Origin: an uncultured Desulfomonile sp.
GTDB taxonomy: Bacteria; Desulfobacterota; Desulfomonilia; Desulfomonilales; Desulfomonilaceae
Direction of reading: 5' to 3'
Assembly (NCBI GenBank): GCA_937915285.1
Contig: CALDNG010000267.1
Coordinates: forward strand, 1-5,888
Length of the DNA stretch: 5,888 nt
Position 1 is the stretch's first letter. Every line of letters starts with the position of its first letter. The position numbers were made by a program, and so were the translations under genes. Shown here piece after piece: positions 1-5,059 of this stretch. The notes under the pieces are model-generated. The model saw nothing but the letters and a program-made list of their open reading frames with translations, was not told the DNA's origin and searched no databases.

Positions 1-185
1 ATGGTCATGACCTGATCAGTCATACCGTTTGAGGCCACATAAACCAGTAACAGCGCCATGACTCTCTCGGGAGATGTCCATGCCACAATCGGCTCGGTAA
101 GACGGCATGACGCTGCGGAAACAACGGTCGATGTTCCCAATATCAGGAGCAAAAGACAGACACCCAGGGTCAGACCTGGAGTCAT
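1..185 (-). CDS. Exported protein, N-terminal part only (unassigned)
   Basis: This is an open frame of 61 codons that continues past the left edge. Its ATG overlaps the TGA of the upstream DUF1064 nuclease gene as ATGA, so translation is probably coupled; I see no clear Shine-Dalgarno of its own. The N-terminus has a hydrophobic stretch at about residues 5-24 rich in Leu, followed by VSA-AS at about 22-26, which fits a type I signal peptide cleavage site. The n-region has no Lys or Arg, which is atypical. A Cys at residue 27 just after this could be exposed, or form a weak lipobox (AASC). Residues 40-61 look like the beginning of a helical domain. I do not recognise the family. A secreted or periplasmic enzyme such as a lysis or transglycosylase-type protein would suit phage context, but no catalytic motif is visible in the part present. 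Confidence 0.6.
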   Translation of the reverse strand, partial: MTPGLTLGVCLLLLILGTSTVVSAASCRLTEPIVAWTSPERVMALLLVYVASNGMTDQVMT

Positions 186-523
186 TTTAGCGTTTCGATT
201 TGCCATTGCTTGTTGACCTCCCTGACAACCTTGAAAATGAATGGGAAGATGTTATTGGCGAGTTTGATCTTGACCCTGGCGTCATCTCTCCAGAATCCCT
301 TTACCTCGTGGAATTCCACCTGCAGTTCTGAATTGATCACCATAAAATCGGGGGTGTATGTTGTGGATGGCGCCAGGATGAGTCTGACGCCTTCAAACAT
401 CCACAACCTGATGTCACCGGCGAGGCGTAGTTTATCCAGATGATCTGCGTAGCGTCTTTCCAGTCGGTTCATCGTGTCGTTTTTCAGCGCCGAGACCGAA
501 TGTAACTTTGCCAAGCTCCTCAT
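182..523 (-). CDS. DUF1064-type PD-(D/E)XK endonuclease
   Basis: This is a 113-aa protein of the phage DUF1064 family, a small PD-(D/E)XK nuclease fold related to Holliday-junction-resolvase-like enzymes. The expected catalytic pieces are visible: a conserved acidic residue in MNRLERRYADHL (Glu22), TYTPDF with Asp59, and HEVKGFW with Glu73 and Lys75. The family-typical DDARVKIK and FPF follow. It most likely cleaves DNA intermediates late in phage replication or recombination; the exact substrate cannot be read from sequence. It sits downstream of SSB in the recombination operon and overlaps the next gene by ATGA. The start is uncertain. The ATG at 523 has GGAGG only one base upstream, which is too close. 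A TTG at 514 lies ten bases after the same GGAGG. The ATG at 472 has no ribosome site. The first 17 residues are therefore the least certain part. Either of the two upstream starts gives a long overlap with the preceding gene. Confidence 0.85.
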   Translation of the reverse strand: MRSLAKLHSVSALKNDTMNRLERRYADHLDKLRLAGDIRLWMFEGVRLILAPSTTYTPDFMVINSELQVEFHEVKGFWRDDARVKIKLANNIFPFIFKVVREVNKQWQIETLK

Positions 524-674
524 ACCTCCGCTCTGACCGCTCGAAATACCTGAGACACAACTTCAGGAACAGTCTGGTGTCAGTCGCTTTTTCAGCCGTC
601 GTTTCCTGACGTTTGATGATTCGCTCTATATGTCTGAGAATGACTTTGGGGTCATCTATTCGATCCACTTTCAT
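432..674 (-). CDS. Hypothetical 80-aa basic helical protein
   Basis: The ATG overlaps the SSB stop as TGATG, a strong sign of coupled translation and of a real gene. The first 50 residues are highly charged and read as amphipathic helices (DPKVILRHIERIIKRQ, TRLFLKLCLRYFERSERRYEEL). The last 25-30 residues are Gly/Lys/Arg-rich and low in hydrophobics, as expected where the frame overlaps another gene. The 3' end overlaps the DUF1064 nuclease by 92 bases in a different frame, so either the C-terminal tail is a passenger of that overlap or one of the two boundaries is wrong. I do not recognise the family. The position between SSB and a nuclease suggests a small DNA-metabolism or accessory protein, but that is inference from location only. 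Confidence 0.6.
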   Translation of the reverse strand: MKVDRIDDPKVILRHIERIIKRQETTAEKATDTRLFLKLCLRYFERSERRYEELGKVTFGLGAEKRHDEPTGKTLRRSSG

Positions 675-1066
675 CAGAACGGAACCTCCTCAAACGGGTT
701 TACACCGGGAGAAGGCTCCTGTTTGCGCTCTTTTGGAATCCACGGGATGATATCCCTGGCTTTTACAAAGGTTACTGTCTGTCTCGCTCCGGACTGGTTT
801 TCAAAATCATATGAGCTGATTGAACCCTCGACATAGACGTAGTCGCCCTTGAGCAGGTTCATGGCTTTCTCGGTGTGCTTCCCGGTAACCTGGATTTTGT
901 GCCAGATTGTCCGGTCGCTGTATTCGTCGTTTCCACCGCTGGTGACTTTCTGCCACTCTGTCGTGGCAAGGCTCAGCCATACAGCGCTGTATTCGTTTTT
1001 CTTCCTGGTTTCCGCGTCACGTCCCAGGTGACCCATTAGAGTCACTTTATTGACCGATTTGGGCAT
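674..1066 (-). CDS. ssb: Single-stranded DNA-binding protein
   Basis: This is a 130-aa phage-type SSB. The OB-fold is recognisable from the N-terminal NKVTLMGHLGRDAETR (about residues 6-21), the aromatic strand region with Trp30, Trp38 and Trp55 (bases stack on such residues in the family), and LKGDYVYVEGSI at 72-83. A short Pro-rich linker (about 111-123) leads to the C-terminal tip NPFEEVPF. This is the acidic-hydrophobic tail by which bacterial SSBs dock partner proteins; the usual host form is D-D-D-I-P-F. It would coat and protect ssDNA and recruit the recombination proteins of this operon. The start is set by AGGAGG five bases before ATG. The gene overlaps the upstream nuclease by 20 bases and its stop overlaps the next start (TGATG). 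It is somewhat shorter than chromosomal SSBs because the linker is short. Confidence 0.95.
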   Translation of the reverse strand: MPKSVNKVTLMGHLGRDAETRKKNEYSAVWLSLATTEWQKVTSGGNDEYSDRTIWHKIQVTGKHTEKAMNLLKGDYVYVEGSISSYDFENQSGARQTVTFVKARDIIPWIPKERKQEPSPGVNPFEEVPF

Positions 1067-2288
1067 TCTTTCCTCCTAGCAGGCCGAATGTTTTTTTCAA
1101 TTGGGGTCGGCTTGACGAAAGGATCTGGTTTTTAATTTCAGCCAAGGCTTTTGGCAATTTCTCGACAGAACTCCTTGAGATGTTAATGGCACGGGAAATG
1201 TCGGAATAAGTGAGATTGTTTGTCAGCAGGATTTCCAGGGCCTTTTCCTTGTCAATCTGGATGTCCTGTTTGAAATGCCATCCATAGGATTCTTCGTGCA
1301 GGTTGATGGGGCCATTGGTTTCGGCCCACATTTTGAGCTTTTTCTCCACCTCCTTTATACCGGCCTCCAGTTGCAGGACTGCGTCATAAGCCATGGAGGC
1401 CAGGTCGTGACTCATACTGTTAATGAAGTCCGGATCGCTATTTTTCAGGAACGCCAGAAAGGCGTATTTAATTAGCGGTTCGGCCTGATGGGCTTCACCG
1501 GAAACTGGCACTATCTGGGGCAGATTTCTGGTCAATGGACATACGTTCCCACGAAAGTCGCATGGCGATCCGAACCAGTTCCTGCAGTGGCTTCCTGGAC
1601 GGGGTCTTGGTGATGTTCGGTCGATCTTTTTGAGAACCTTCTGCAGGTAGTCAACCAGTGGATTTGAGTTTTTACCCCGGATCTGGGACCTCTTGCCGGA
1701 TGGGTCTGTGACATGCAGGGACGTGGACCCGTTTTTCCTTTTTCGCCACTCGTAGAGATATTCGTAGCGGTTACCCGAGCGGCAGAAGTAACGAACGAAC
1801 CTTATGCGTTCATATTCAGGTTGGGCGGCTTTGGCCAAGAGTCCGGCGTAAAGATGCCGCTCAAAAACATCGTCATATTCTGTCATGCCGGTTTTAAGGT
1901 CATCAACCAACAGTTCATCGGGAAGGAATACGACCTGGTCGAGGTAACCGTAGGCTGCGGCCTCATCGTCGGTTTCCACGCAGTTCCCTTCTGCGTCAAT
2001 CTTTACATGCGCTTCTGTCATTTTCTGGAATTCAGGTCCGTGGAAAGGGTCGTTGAGGACGGTTCTCTCGAGAAGGTTAGCCATTTCAGGGTCATCTGTC
2101 TGGCTGATAGCGTCCTCAAGAGTCAGTTCACCATCCTCGATCTTCTCCCTGAGCGTATGAATGAGCTTGCCACGCTGGGCCATGAAATTCGATGGTCTCT
2201 CAAACCCCAGATTCTTGAAGGCGTGCGCCCTGAACGGGCAGACCAGGAATACCGAATATGTGCTTTTGCTCAAGGGTTTCAGAATCAT
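1047..2288 (-). CDS. RecB/Cas4-like PD-(D/E)XK nuclease with probable Fe-S cluster
   Basis: This is a 413-aa member of the PDDEXK_1 (RecB/AddB/Cas4-like) nuclease superfamily, likely the exonuclease partner of the adjacent Bet-type annealing protein. Visible motifs in order: SKSTYSVFLVCP with Cys17; QRGKLIH with His44; Glu92; GYLD with Asp117; VDDLKTG with Asp130 and Lys132; and RHLYAGL, a variant of the usual Q-x3-Y helix. Cysteines 235, 243 and 250 (C-x7-C-x6-C, in a Trp/Gly/Pro/Arg-rich stretch) together with Cys17 match the one-plus-three arrangement that binds a 4Fe-4S cluster in AddB and Cas4. Residues 251-413 form an extra C-terminal region with a charged helix at about 302-325 and a helix-turn-helix-like segment at about 358-378. 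Its ATG overlaps the Bet stop by ATGA. GGGAG lies eleven bases upstream, so initiation probably relies on coupling. A 5'-3' resection role is inferred from the pairing with Bet, not from sequence alone. Confidence 0.9.
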   Translation of the reverse strand: MILKPLSKSTYSVFLVCPFRAHAFKNLGFERPSNFMAQRGKLIHTLREKIEDGELTLEDAISQTDDPEMANLLERTVLNDPFHGPEFQKMTEAHVKIDAEGNCVETDDEAAAYGYLDQVVFLPDELLVDDLKTGMTEYDDVFERHLYAGLLAKAAQPEYERIRFVRYFCRSGNRYEYLYEWRKRKNGSTSLHVTDPSGKRSQIRGKNSNPLVDYLQKVLKKIDRTSPRPRPGSHCRNWFGSPCDFRGNVCPLTRNLPQIVPVSGEAHQAEPLIKYAFLAFLKNSDPDFINSMSHDLASMAYDAVLQLEAGIKEVEKKLKMWAETNGPINLHEESYGWHFKQDIQIDKEKALEILLTNNLTYSDISRAINISRSSVEKLPKALAEIKNQILSSSRPQLKKTFGLLGGKNAQIGQ

Positions 2289-3313
2289 AGGTATCCATGC
2301 TCCCTCAGTTTCTCAATCATGGTTGTCCTCATGAACTGTCTGAGATCCTCGATGCGGTCTTCAGGGCAATCCTTGACAGACTCGACATTCAGGAAATCCA
2401 GGCATAGGTATTTGCAATAATCGAAAATGTCCGGATCAACGTCGGGTTTCATCTTTCTCAAACCATCAGGGATCATCGCTATGAGGTCCTCAATGGTCTG
2501 TTTCTTTCGGGTCGGATCAATTTCGTTATCGATGGCGCCGTCGCCTGTGTCCTGATCCGCCGGTTGAACCTCTACCGGGGTGATCTCAACGTCTGTGACA
2601 TCGTCTGTCGCAGGAATCTGCTTGTTGGATTTGCCGGACTGTCCATTCTGGTCGATGGATGGCTTTTTGGGTCTGAAGTCCTTCAATGACGTCTTGACTG
2701 AGACGGTCTTTGGGGGAATACCCTGAGTCATTACCTGGCCCATTTCCTCACTGGTGTAGATTCCGCTGAGGTCCTGCGGAAAAGCCTTTCTCAGCGCCAT
2801 TGACTCGGCGCATTTCAGGAGCATGACATCGGGCATGGTTGCCCATAGACCTGTTGGTCGGCCGTCATAGGTCCTGGCGTACGAGGAATAGAGAGCTGTG
2901 GCGATTTGTGGCTGGGGAAACTCGGTGTTTATAACCGATATGGTCGCTGAGACTATCTGATCAGCTTCGGCCGGGTCATATTCTTCATGGGGAATCACAT
3001 GCTTTTGGCCATTTTTGTCCTTGATGGTCAGTCGGGGATTGACTGATCCGCCATATTTACCGCTTTTGGAAGCTATCAGCCTGAGTCCGTCGATGGAGGT
3101 CTGGCTGACTACCGTCCTGCGACCCTGTTTGTCAGTGTATGGAATGAAAAATATCTGCTTGGACTCTATGTCCAGGTTTCGTCTTCTTGCCAGACGGTAT
3201 GCCACTATTGCTTCTTCCTCCGTTAGACCCGAAAACACCGTTTTCATGAAGATGTCTTTCAGATCATGGGGAATGGAGACGGGTTGTTCCGGACCTGTTT
3301 TCTGCAAATCCAT
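2285..3313 (-). CDS. bet: Bet/RecT-family single-strand annealing recombinase
   Basis: This is a 342-aa single-strand annealing protein of the phage Bet/RecT group. Such proteins coat ssDNA exposed by a partner exonuclease, form rings or filaments and anneal complementary strands independently of RecA. The conserved core spans about residues 15-195. It includes AYRLARRRNLDIESKQIFFIPY (residues 38-59, the segment that in lambda Beta relatives contains the GL-P-KQIY signature), QTSIDGLRLIASKSGKYGG (71-89), and KCAESMALRKAFPQDLSGIYTSEEM (167-191), the strongest family fingerprint. A charged, low-complexity linker (about 200-268) joins a helical C-terminal domain (about 270-342). In lambda Beta the corresponding domain contacts the exonuclease and SSB, and both are encoded immediately downstream here. 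The start is set by GGAGGAG before ATG 3313, one base after the stop of the preceding gene. This is longer than lambda Beta because of the linker. Confidence 0.93.
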   Translation of the reverse strand: MDLQKTGPEQPVSIPHDLKDIFMKTVFSGLTEEEAIVAYRLARRRNLDIESKQIFFIPYTDKQGRRTVVSQTSIDGLRLIASKSGKYGGSVNPRLTIKDKNGQKHVIPHEEYDPAEADQIVSATISVINTEFPQPQIATALYSSYARTYDGRPTGLWATMPDVMLLKCAESMALRKAFPQDLSGIYTSEEMGQVMTQGIPPKTVSVKTSLKDFRPKKPSIDQNGQSGKSNKQIPATDDVTDVEITPVEVQPADQDTGDGAIDNEIDPTRKKQTIEDLIAMIPDGLRKMKPDVDPDIFDYCKYLCLDFLNVESVKDCPEDRIEDLRQFMRTTMIEKLREHGYL

Positions 3314-3314
3314 T

Positions 3315-3548
3315 TCAGTTCTCCTCCTCGTCTAAATTCATGCTATTCAGGACCATCCTGTTGTAAATGTCCTTGCTGACGCCGTGTTTGCATCCGACGC
3401 ATCCGTATGGATTGAGGGGCGTTTCCGCCCGTCGAGTGAATAATATGGCCCTGGATCTGGCCCTGCAGGCTTGACGCGTTATCCTTGCAATTGGGCAGTC
3501 TTCGACCAGGGCATGCTGGTTCAGTTCCAGCCATTCCGATGGAGTCAT
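3315..3548 (-). CDS. Small four-cysteine, probable zinc-binding protein
   Basis: This is a 77-aa protein with cysteines at 18, 28, 50 and 53, arranged as DCP-x8-C, a 21-residue Arg-rich stretch, then C-V-G-C-K-H-G. Two cysteine pairs of this kind usually coordinate a zinc ion, giving a small treble-clef or ribbon-like unit. The Arg-rich middle (QACRARSRAILFTRRAE) would suit nucleic-acid contact. I recall similar short cysteine proteins from deltaproteobacterial phages, but I cannot name a family. The start is well supported: GGGAGAAATT precedes ATG 3548. It ends one base before the Bet ATG and so belongs to the recombination operon. Its role could be regulatory or as an accessory to recombination; neither is shown by the sequence. 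Confidence 0.75.
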   Translation of the reverse strand: MTPSEWLELNQHALVEDCPIARITRQACRARSRAILFTRRAETPLNPYGCVGCKHGVSKDIYNRMVLNSMNLDEEEN

Positions 3549-3598
3549 AATTTCTCCCGACTTGATTCAGATAATGTATTGAGGTTCAATTCTCCCTG

Positions 3599-3622
3599 AT
3601 CCCGTCCCATGGACGCAGGGAT
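3599..3622 (-). other. Imperfect hairpin in the 86-nt gap of the leftward operon
   Basis: Between the excisionase-like gene and the cysteine protein gene, CGTCC-ATG-GGACG forms a perfect 5-bp stem with a 3-nt loop. It is flanked by ATCC/GGAT as a second stem segment with a 3-base bulge. No T-run follows in the direction of transcription, so it is not a standard intrinsic terminator. It could be a processing or pausing structure, or chance. The 86-nt gap is the only real break in the operon, and I found no convincing promoter in it. Confidence 0.25.
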
Positions 3623-3634
3623 AGAGGTCTGGGC

Positions 3635-3892
3635 CTATTTCGAACAGGTAGGCTGTCGACGGTTTCTCACCTCATAAGGCCGCACATTTTTTTGATGGAA
3701 GATTAGATTCCTGTTTGAGTGGTTGTTGTTGGAATAGAGAAAGAGATCAATGAATTCCTCGGTAATTCGTAATGTTCTCCTTCCTTTTGTTGCGCAGACA
3801 TTGATAGCGTGAAGCTTGCCGTCATGGATGAGCTTGTAGACTGTCCTGACTGAAACTCCAAGTCTTCGGGCTACCTCGGATGTTTTTAGCAT
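3635..3892 (-). CDS. Excisionase-family (MerR-like) HTH DNA-binding protein
   Basis: This is an 85-aa protein starting at ATG 3892. The frame is open upstream to 3931, but that extension lies inside the preceding gene, while ATG 3892 follows GGGGGT at seven bases and sits four bases after the previous stop. Residues 2-52 are a textbook helix-turn-helix_17/excisionase module: LKTSEVARRLGVSVRTVYKLIHDGKL, then a basic wing (KGRRTLRI) and TEEFIDLFL. Such domains bind DNA as excisionases or small regulators. The C-terminal 33 residues are Asn/Arg-rich and probably unstructured. It is the second gene of the leftward operon, so it may be an early regulator rather than the Xis that works with the integrase, which seems to have its own candidate at 5208. 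Confidence 0.85.
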   Translation of the reverse strand: MLKTSEVARRLGVSVRTVYKLIHDGKLHAINVCATKGRRTLRITEEFIDLFLYSNNNHSNRNLIFHQKNVRPYEVRNRRQPTCSK

Positions 3893-3896
3893 TGAT

Positions 3897-4112
3897 TTAC
3901 CCCCACATGAGCCAATCGGGCTCAACTCCAAGCGCCTGTGATATCCTTGCCAGCGTCATCGGAGAGGGTGTATTCCCCTGACCGGGGTTTAGCCCATTGT
4001 CGGCGGCCCGCCACATGGATATCTGCTGATGCTTGCATCCGATACGCGCGGCGAACCGCCTATCGCTTTCCGAAGGCCTCCGGAACTTTTCCAGGCGCTT
4101 GTAGAAAGACAC
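3897..4112 (-). CDS. Cro/CI-like (XRE) HTH regulator, 71 aa
   Basis: This is a single-domain Cro/CI-type repressor. Residues about 16-36 (SDRRFAARIGCKHQQISMWRA) form the HTH, with the Q-Q-I-S-M-W recognition segment. PMTLARISQALGVEPDWLMWG at 51-71 is the typical XRE ending. With no dimerisation or peptidase domain it resembles Cro more than CI. The start is GTG at 4112, preceded by AGGGA five bases upstream. It is the first gene of the leftward operon and diverges from the larger HTH gene at 4251, the classic layout of a phage switch. It is probably transcribed from the minus-strand promoter next to it and may bind the operators between the two genes. Its stop lies four bases before the excisionase-like gene. 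Which direction it favours, lytic or lysogenic, is inferred only from position. Confidence 0.88.
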   Translation of the reverse strand: MSFYKRLEKFRRPSESDRRFAARIGCKHQQISMWRAADNGLNPGQGNTPSPMTLARISQALGVEPDWLMWG

Positions 4113-4126
4113 TTTTGTCCCTACTG

Positions 4127-4155
4127 ATAATAAATCTTGACAATAGGATTGTGAA
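4127..4155 (-). promoter_or_regulatory. Candidate leftward promoter for the early operon
   Basis: On the minus strand, TTCACA (4155-4150) and TATTAT (4132-4127) are separated by exactly 17 bases. Each hexamer differs from the sigma-70 consensus at one position. The expected start of transcription, about 4120, falls inside the ribosome site AGGGA (4122-4118) of the GTG-started gene. The message would then be nearly leaderless, or the true start lies a few bases further upstream. That fit problem lowers confidence. Confidence 0.5.
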
Positions 4156-4165
4156 ATTGGATAGT
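4137..4165 (+). promoter_or_regulatory. Candidate rightward promoter for the repressor-like gene
   Basis: A perfect TTGACA (4137-4142) is followed after 17 bases by GATAGT (4160-4165), which matches TATAAT at four positions. Transcription would begin near 4172 and give a leader of about 80 nt before GTG 4251. The element interleaves with the leftward promoter: its -35 lies in the other's spacer. RNA polymerase could therefore not occupy both at once, a mutual-exclusion layout typical of phage switches. Confidence 0.5.
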
Positions 4166-4190
4166 GTCAGGCATCAATTACATGACTGAC
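4166..4190. promoter_or_regulatory. Candidate operator: 25-bp imperfect inverted repeat
   Basis: GTCAGGCAT and ATGACTGAC form 9-base arms with a single mismatch around a 7-base centre. It begins immediately after the rightward -10, over the likely transcription start. The left portion, 4166-4181, also matches the GTAA-N8-TTAC site at 4218 at 11 of 16 positions, so it may be a weaker third copy of that operator. The two readings overlap and cannot be separated by eye. Confidence 0.4.
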
Positions 4191-4217
4191 TCCCCACCCC
4201 TCGTTGATTTCAATAAC

Positions 4218-4233
4218 GTAAGGAATACCTTAC
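4218..4233. promoter_or_regulatory. Operator-like perfect palindrome upstream of the repressor gene
   Basis: GTAAGG-AATA-CCTTAC has perfect 6-base arms around a 4-base centre. It lies 17 bases before GTG 4251, in the leader of the repressor-like gene. A near copy (13 of 16 identical, same GTAA-N8-TTAC frame) occurs at 5032-5047 upstream of the xis-int pair. Recurrence next to two rightward transcripts in non-coding DNA argues for a protein-binding site rather than chance. It is likely bound by one of the XRE proteins. Confidence 0.55.
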
Positions 4234-4250
4234 AAAGATAGAGGTGTCAA

Positions 4251-4835
4251 GTGAAAAATTCAAGTGATATCGCACAATTCCCATGGGCGGAAATTATCAG
4301 TAAATACAGATCGGAAAACGAGTCAGTCAGAAGCTTTTGTTCACGAATGGGACTTAACCATCATATTTTTCGATCATGGGAGAAAGGAGAAAAACCGTCT
4401 GTAAAAAGCCTCAACAAGATCAAGGACAACCTTTCCATGTCTTATGAAGATTATAGGGAACTGCTCAGGCTTTGCCACAATGTGGAGCCTACAGAGTCCA
4501 CCTACCAGTACGCACACGTCGAAAAGGACGGACTTGAACCGACCAACCTTCCTTACACCTACTTCTGCAAAAGGCTGTTTTTTCTGAAACCCAGGAATGA
4601 ATCTTCCAGCGACTTTCTGGAAAGACTTGAAATATCACCGCAGGAATGGATGGAGTGGATGAGGGAGCCCCAACCGAACATCAGGATGGACCGGCTATGG
4701 AGTATCTTTACTCGGCTGGGCTATGACAAGAGCAGCCAAATGATCCGGTGGCTTTTAACTGATGACTGTCCGTTGGAGGAAGTGGAGAGGGAGGTTAAAA
4801 GGGGCAGGAAAAATGCAAATTCAGGTTCACGGTAA
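4251..4835 (+). CDS. Repressor-like protein with two tandem XRE-type HTH domains
   Basis: This is a 194-aa protein starting at GTG 4251, with GAGGTG five to six bases upstream. Residues about 14-72 form one XRE-like domain (ESVRSFCSRMGLNHHIFRSW is the HTH). Residues about 103-168 form a second, more diverged one (SSDFLERLEISPQEWMEWM). The two line up at an offset of 93 residues: Phe29/122, Arg32/125, Leu35/Ile128, Phe40/Trp133, Trp43/136 and Pro49/142. The tail is basic (EVKRGRKNANSGSR). There is no S24/LexA-type peptidase domain, so RecA-triggered self-cleavage is not expected. Divergent orientation to the Cro-like gene and to the recombination operon makes it the best candidate for the element's maintenance repressor. 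A tandem-HTH monomer could bind a palindrome alone. The second domain could instead serve only for dimerisation. Confidence 0.8.
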   Translation: MKNSSDIAQFPWAEIISKYRSENESVRSFCSRMGLNHHIFRSWEKGEKPSVKSLNKIKDNLSMSYEDYRELLRLCHNVEPTESTYQYAHVEKDGLEPTNLPYTYFCKRLFFLKPRNESSSDFLERLEISPQEWMEWMREPQPNIRMDRLWSIFTRLGYDKSSQMIRWLLTDDCPLEEVEREVKRGRKNANSGSR

Positions 4836-5029
4836 CAAGATAAAGGAGCAGGAGCATCCTGGGACTTGAAACAACAACGAAGACTGATTGTATGCGAACA
4901 TTTTTATCTACAGCGTTTTTAAAAGACCTTTTTCAGACTTAGCAAAGTATCACATTTAACCTAACCAATAGAATTACTACAACAGGACAGCCGGTGTGGC
5001 GGGATAGCTGAGCATCAAGCAAAAAATAG

Positions 5030-5059
5030 TTGTAATGTAGACCTTACATAGTGTATGTT
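5030..5059 (+). promoter_or_regulatory. Candidate promoter for the xis-int transcript
   Basis: TTGTAA (5030-5035) and TATGTT (5054-5059) are separated by 18 bases; each matches consensus at four of six positions. The operator-like site 5032-5047 occupies the -35 and spacer, so a bound protein would block polymerase. The hexamers are weak. The call rests mainly on their coincidence with the repeated site. Confidence 0.35.
5032..5047. promoter_or_regulatory. Second copy of the GTAA-N8-TTAC operator-like site
   Basis: GTAATGTAGACCTTAC matches the palindrome at 4218-4233 at 13 of 16 bases, with identical ends and the ACCTTAC half intact. The match continues as ACA-x-AG on the right (ACCTTACAAAG at the first site, ACCTTACATAG here). 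A nested ATGTA-GACCT-TACAT inverted repeat (5035-5049) gives the site extra symmetry. It probably binds the same regulator, linking repression of the integration genes to the switch. Confidence 0.5.

Noticed and set aside
1047..2288. The RecB-like nuclease as a CRISPR Cas4
   Set aside because: The motifs are shared with Cas4, but the neighbours are Bet and SSB, there are no cas1/cas2 genes or repeats, and the protein is twice the usual Cas4 length.
1713..2420. 235-codon open frame on the plus strand opposite the nuclease gene
   Set aside because: It is antisense to a nuclease with clear motifs and coupling signals, has no domain I recognise and crosses into the Bet gene. It looks like a shadow of the real coding strand.
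3893..3931. 13-residue N-terminal extension of the 85-aa excisionase-like protein
   Set aside because: It lies inside the preceding XRE gene. ATG 3892 has a ribosome site and starts right at the HTH domain.
4849..4861. CAGGA-GCA-TCCTG stem after the repressor-like gene as a terminator
   Set aside because: The stem is only 5 bp and no T-run follows.
4921..4932. AAAAG-AC-CTTTT inverted repeat as a terminator or operator
   Set aside because: It is pure A/T-run symmetry with a 2-base centre, easily produced by chance in AT-rich DNA.
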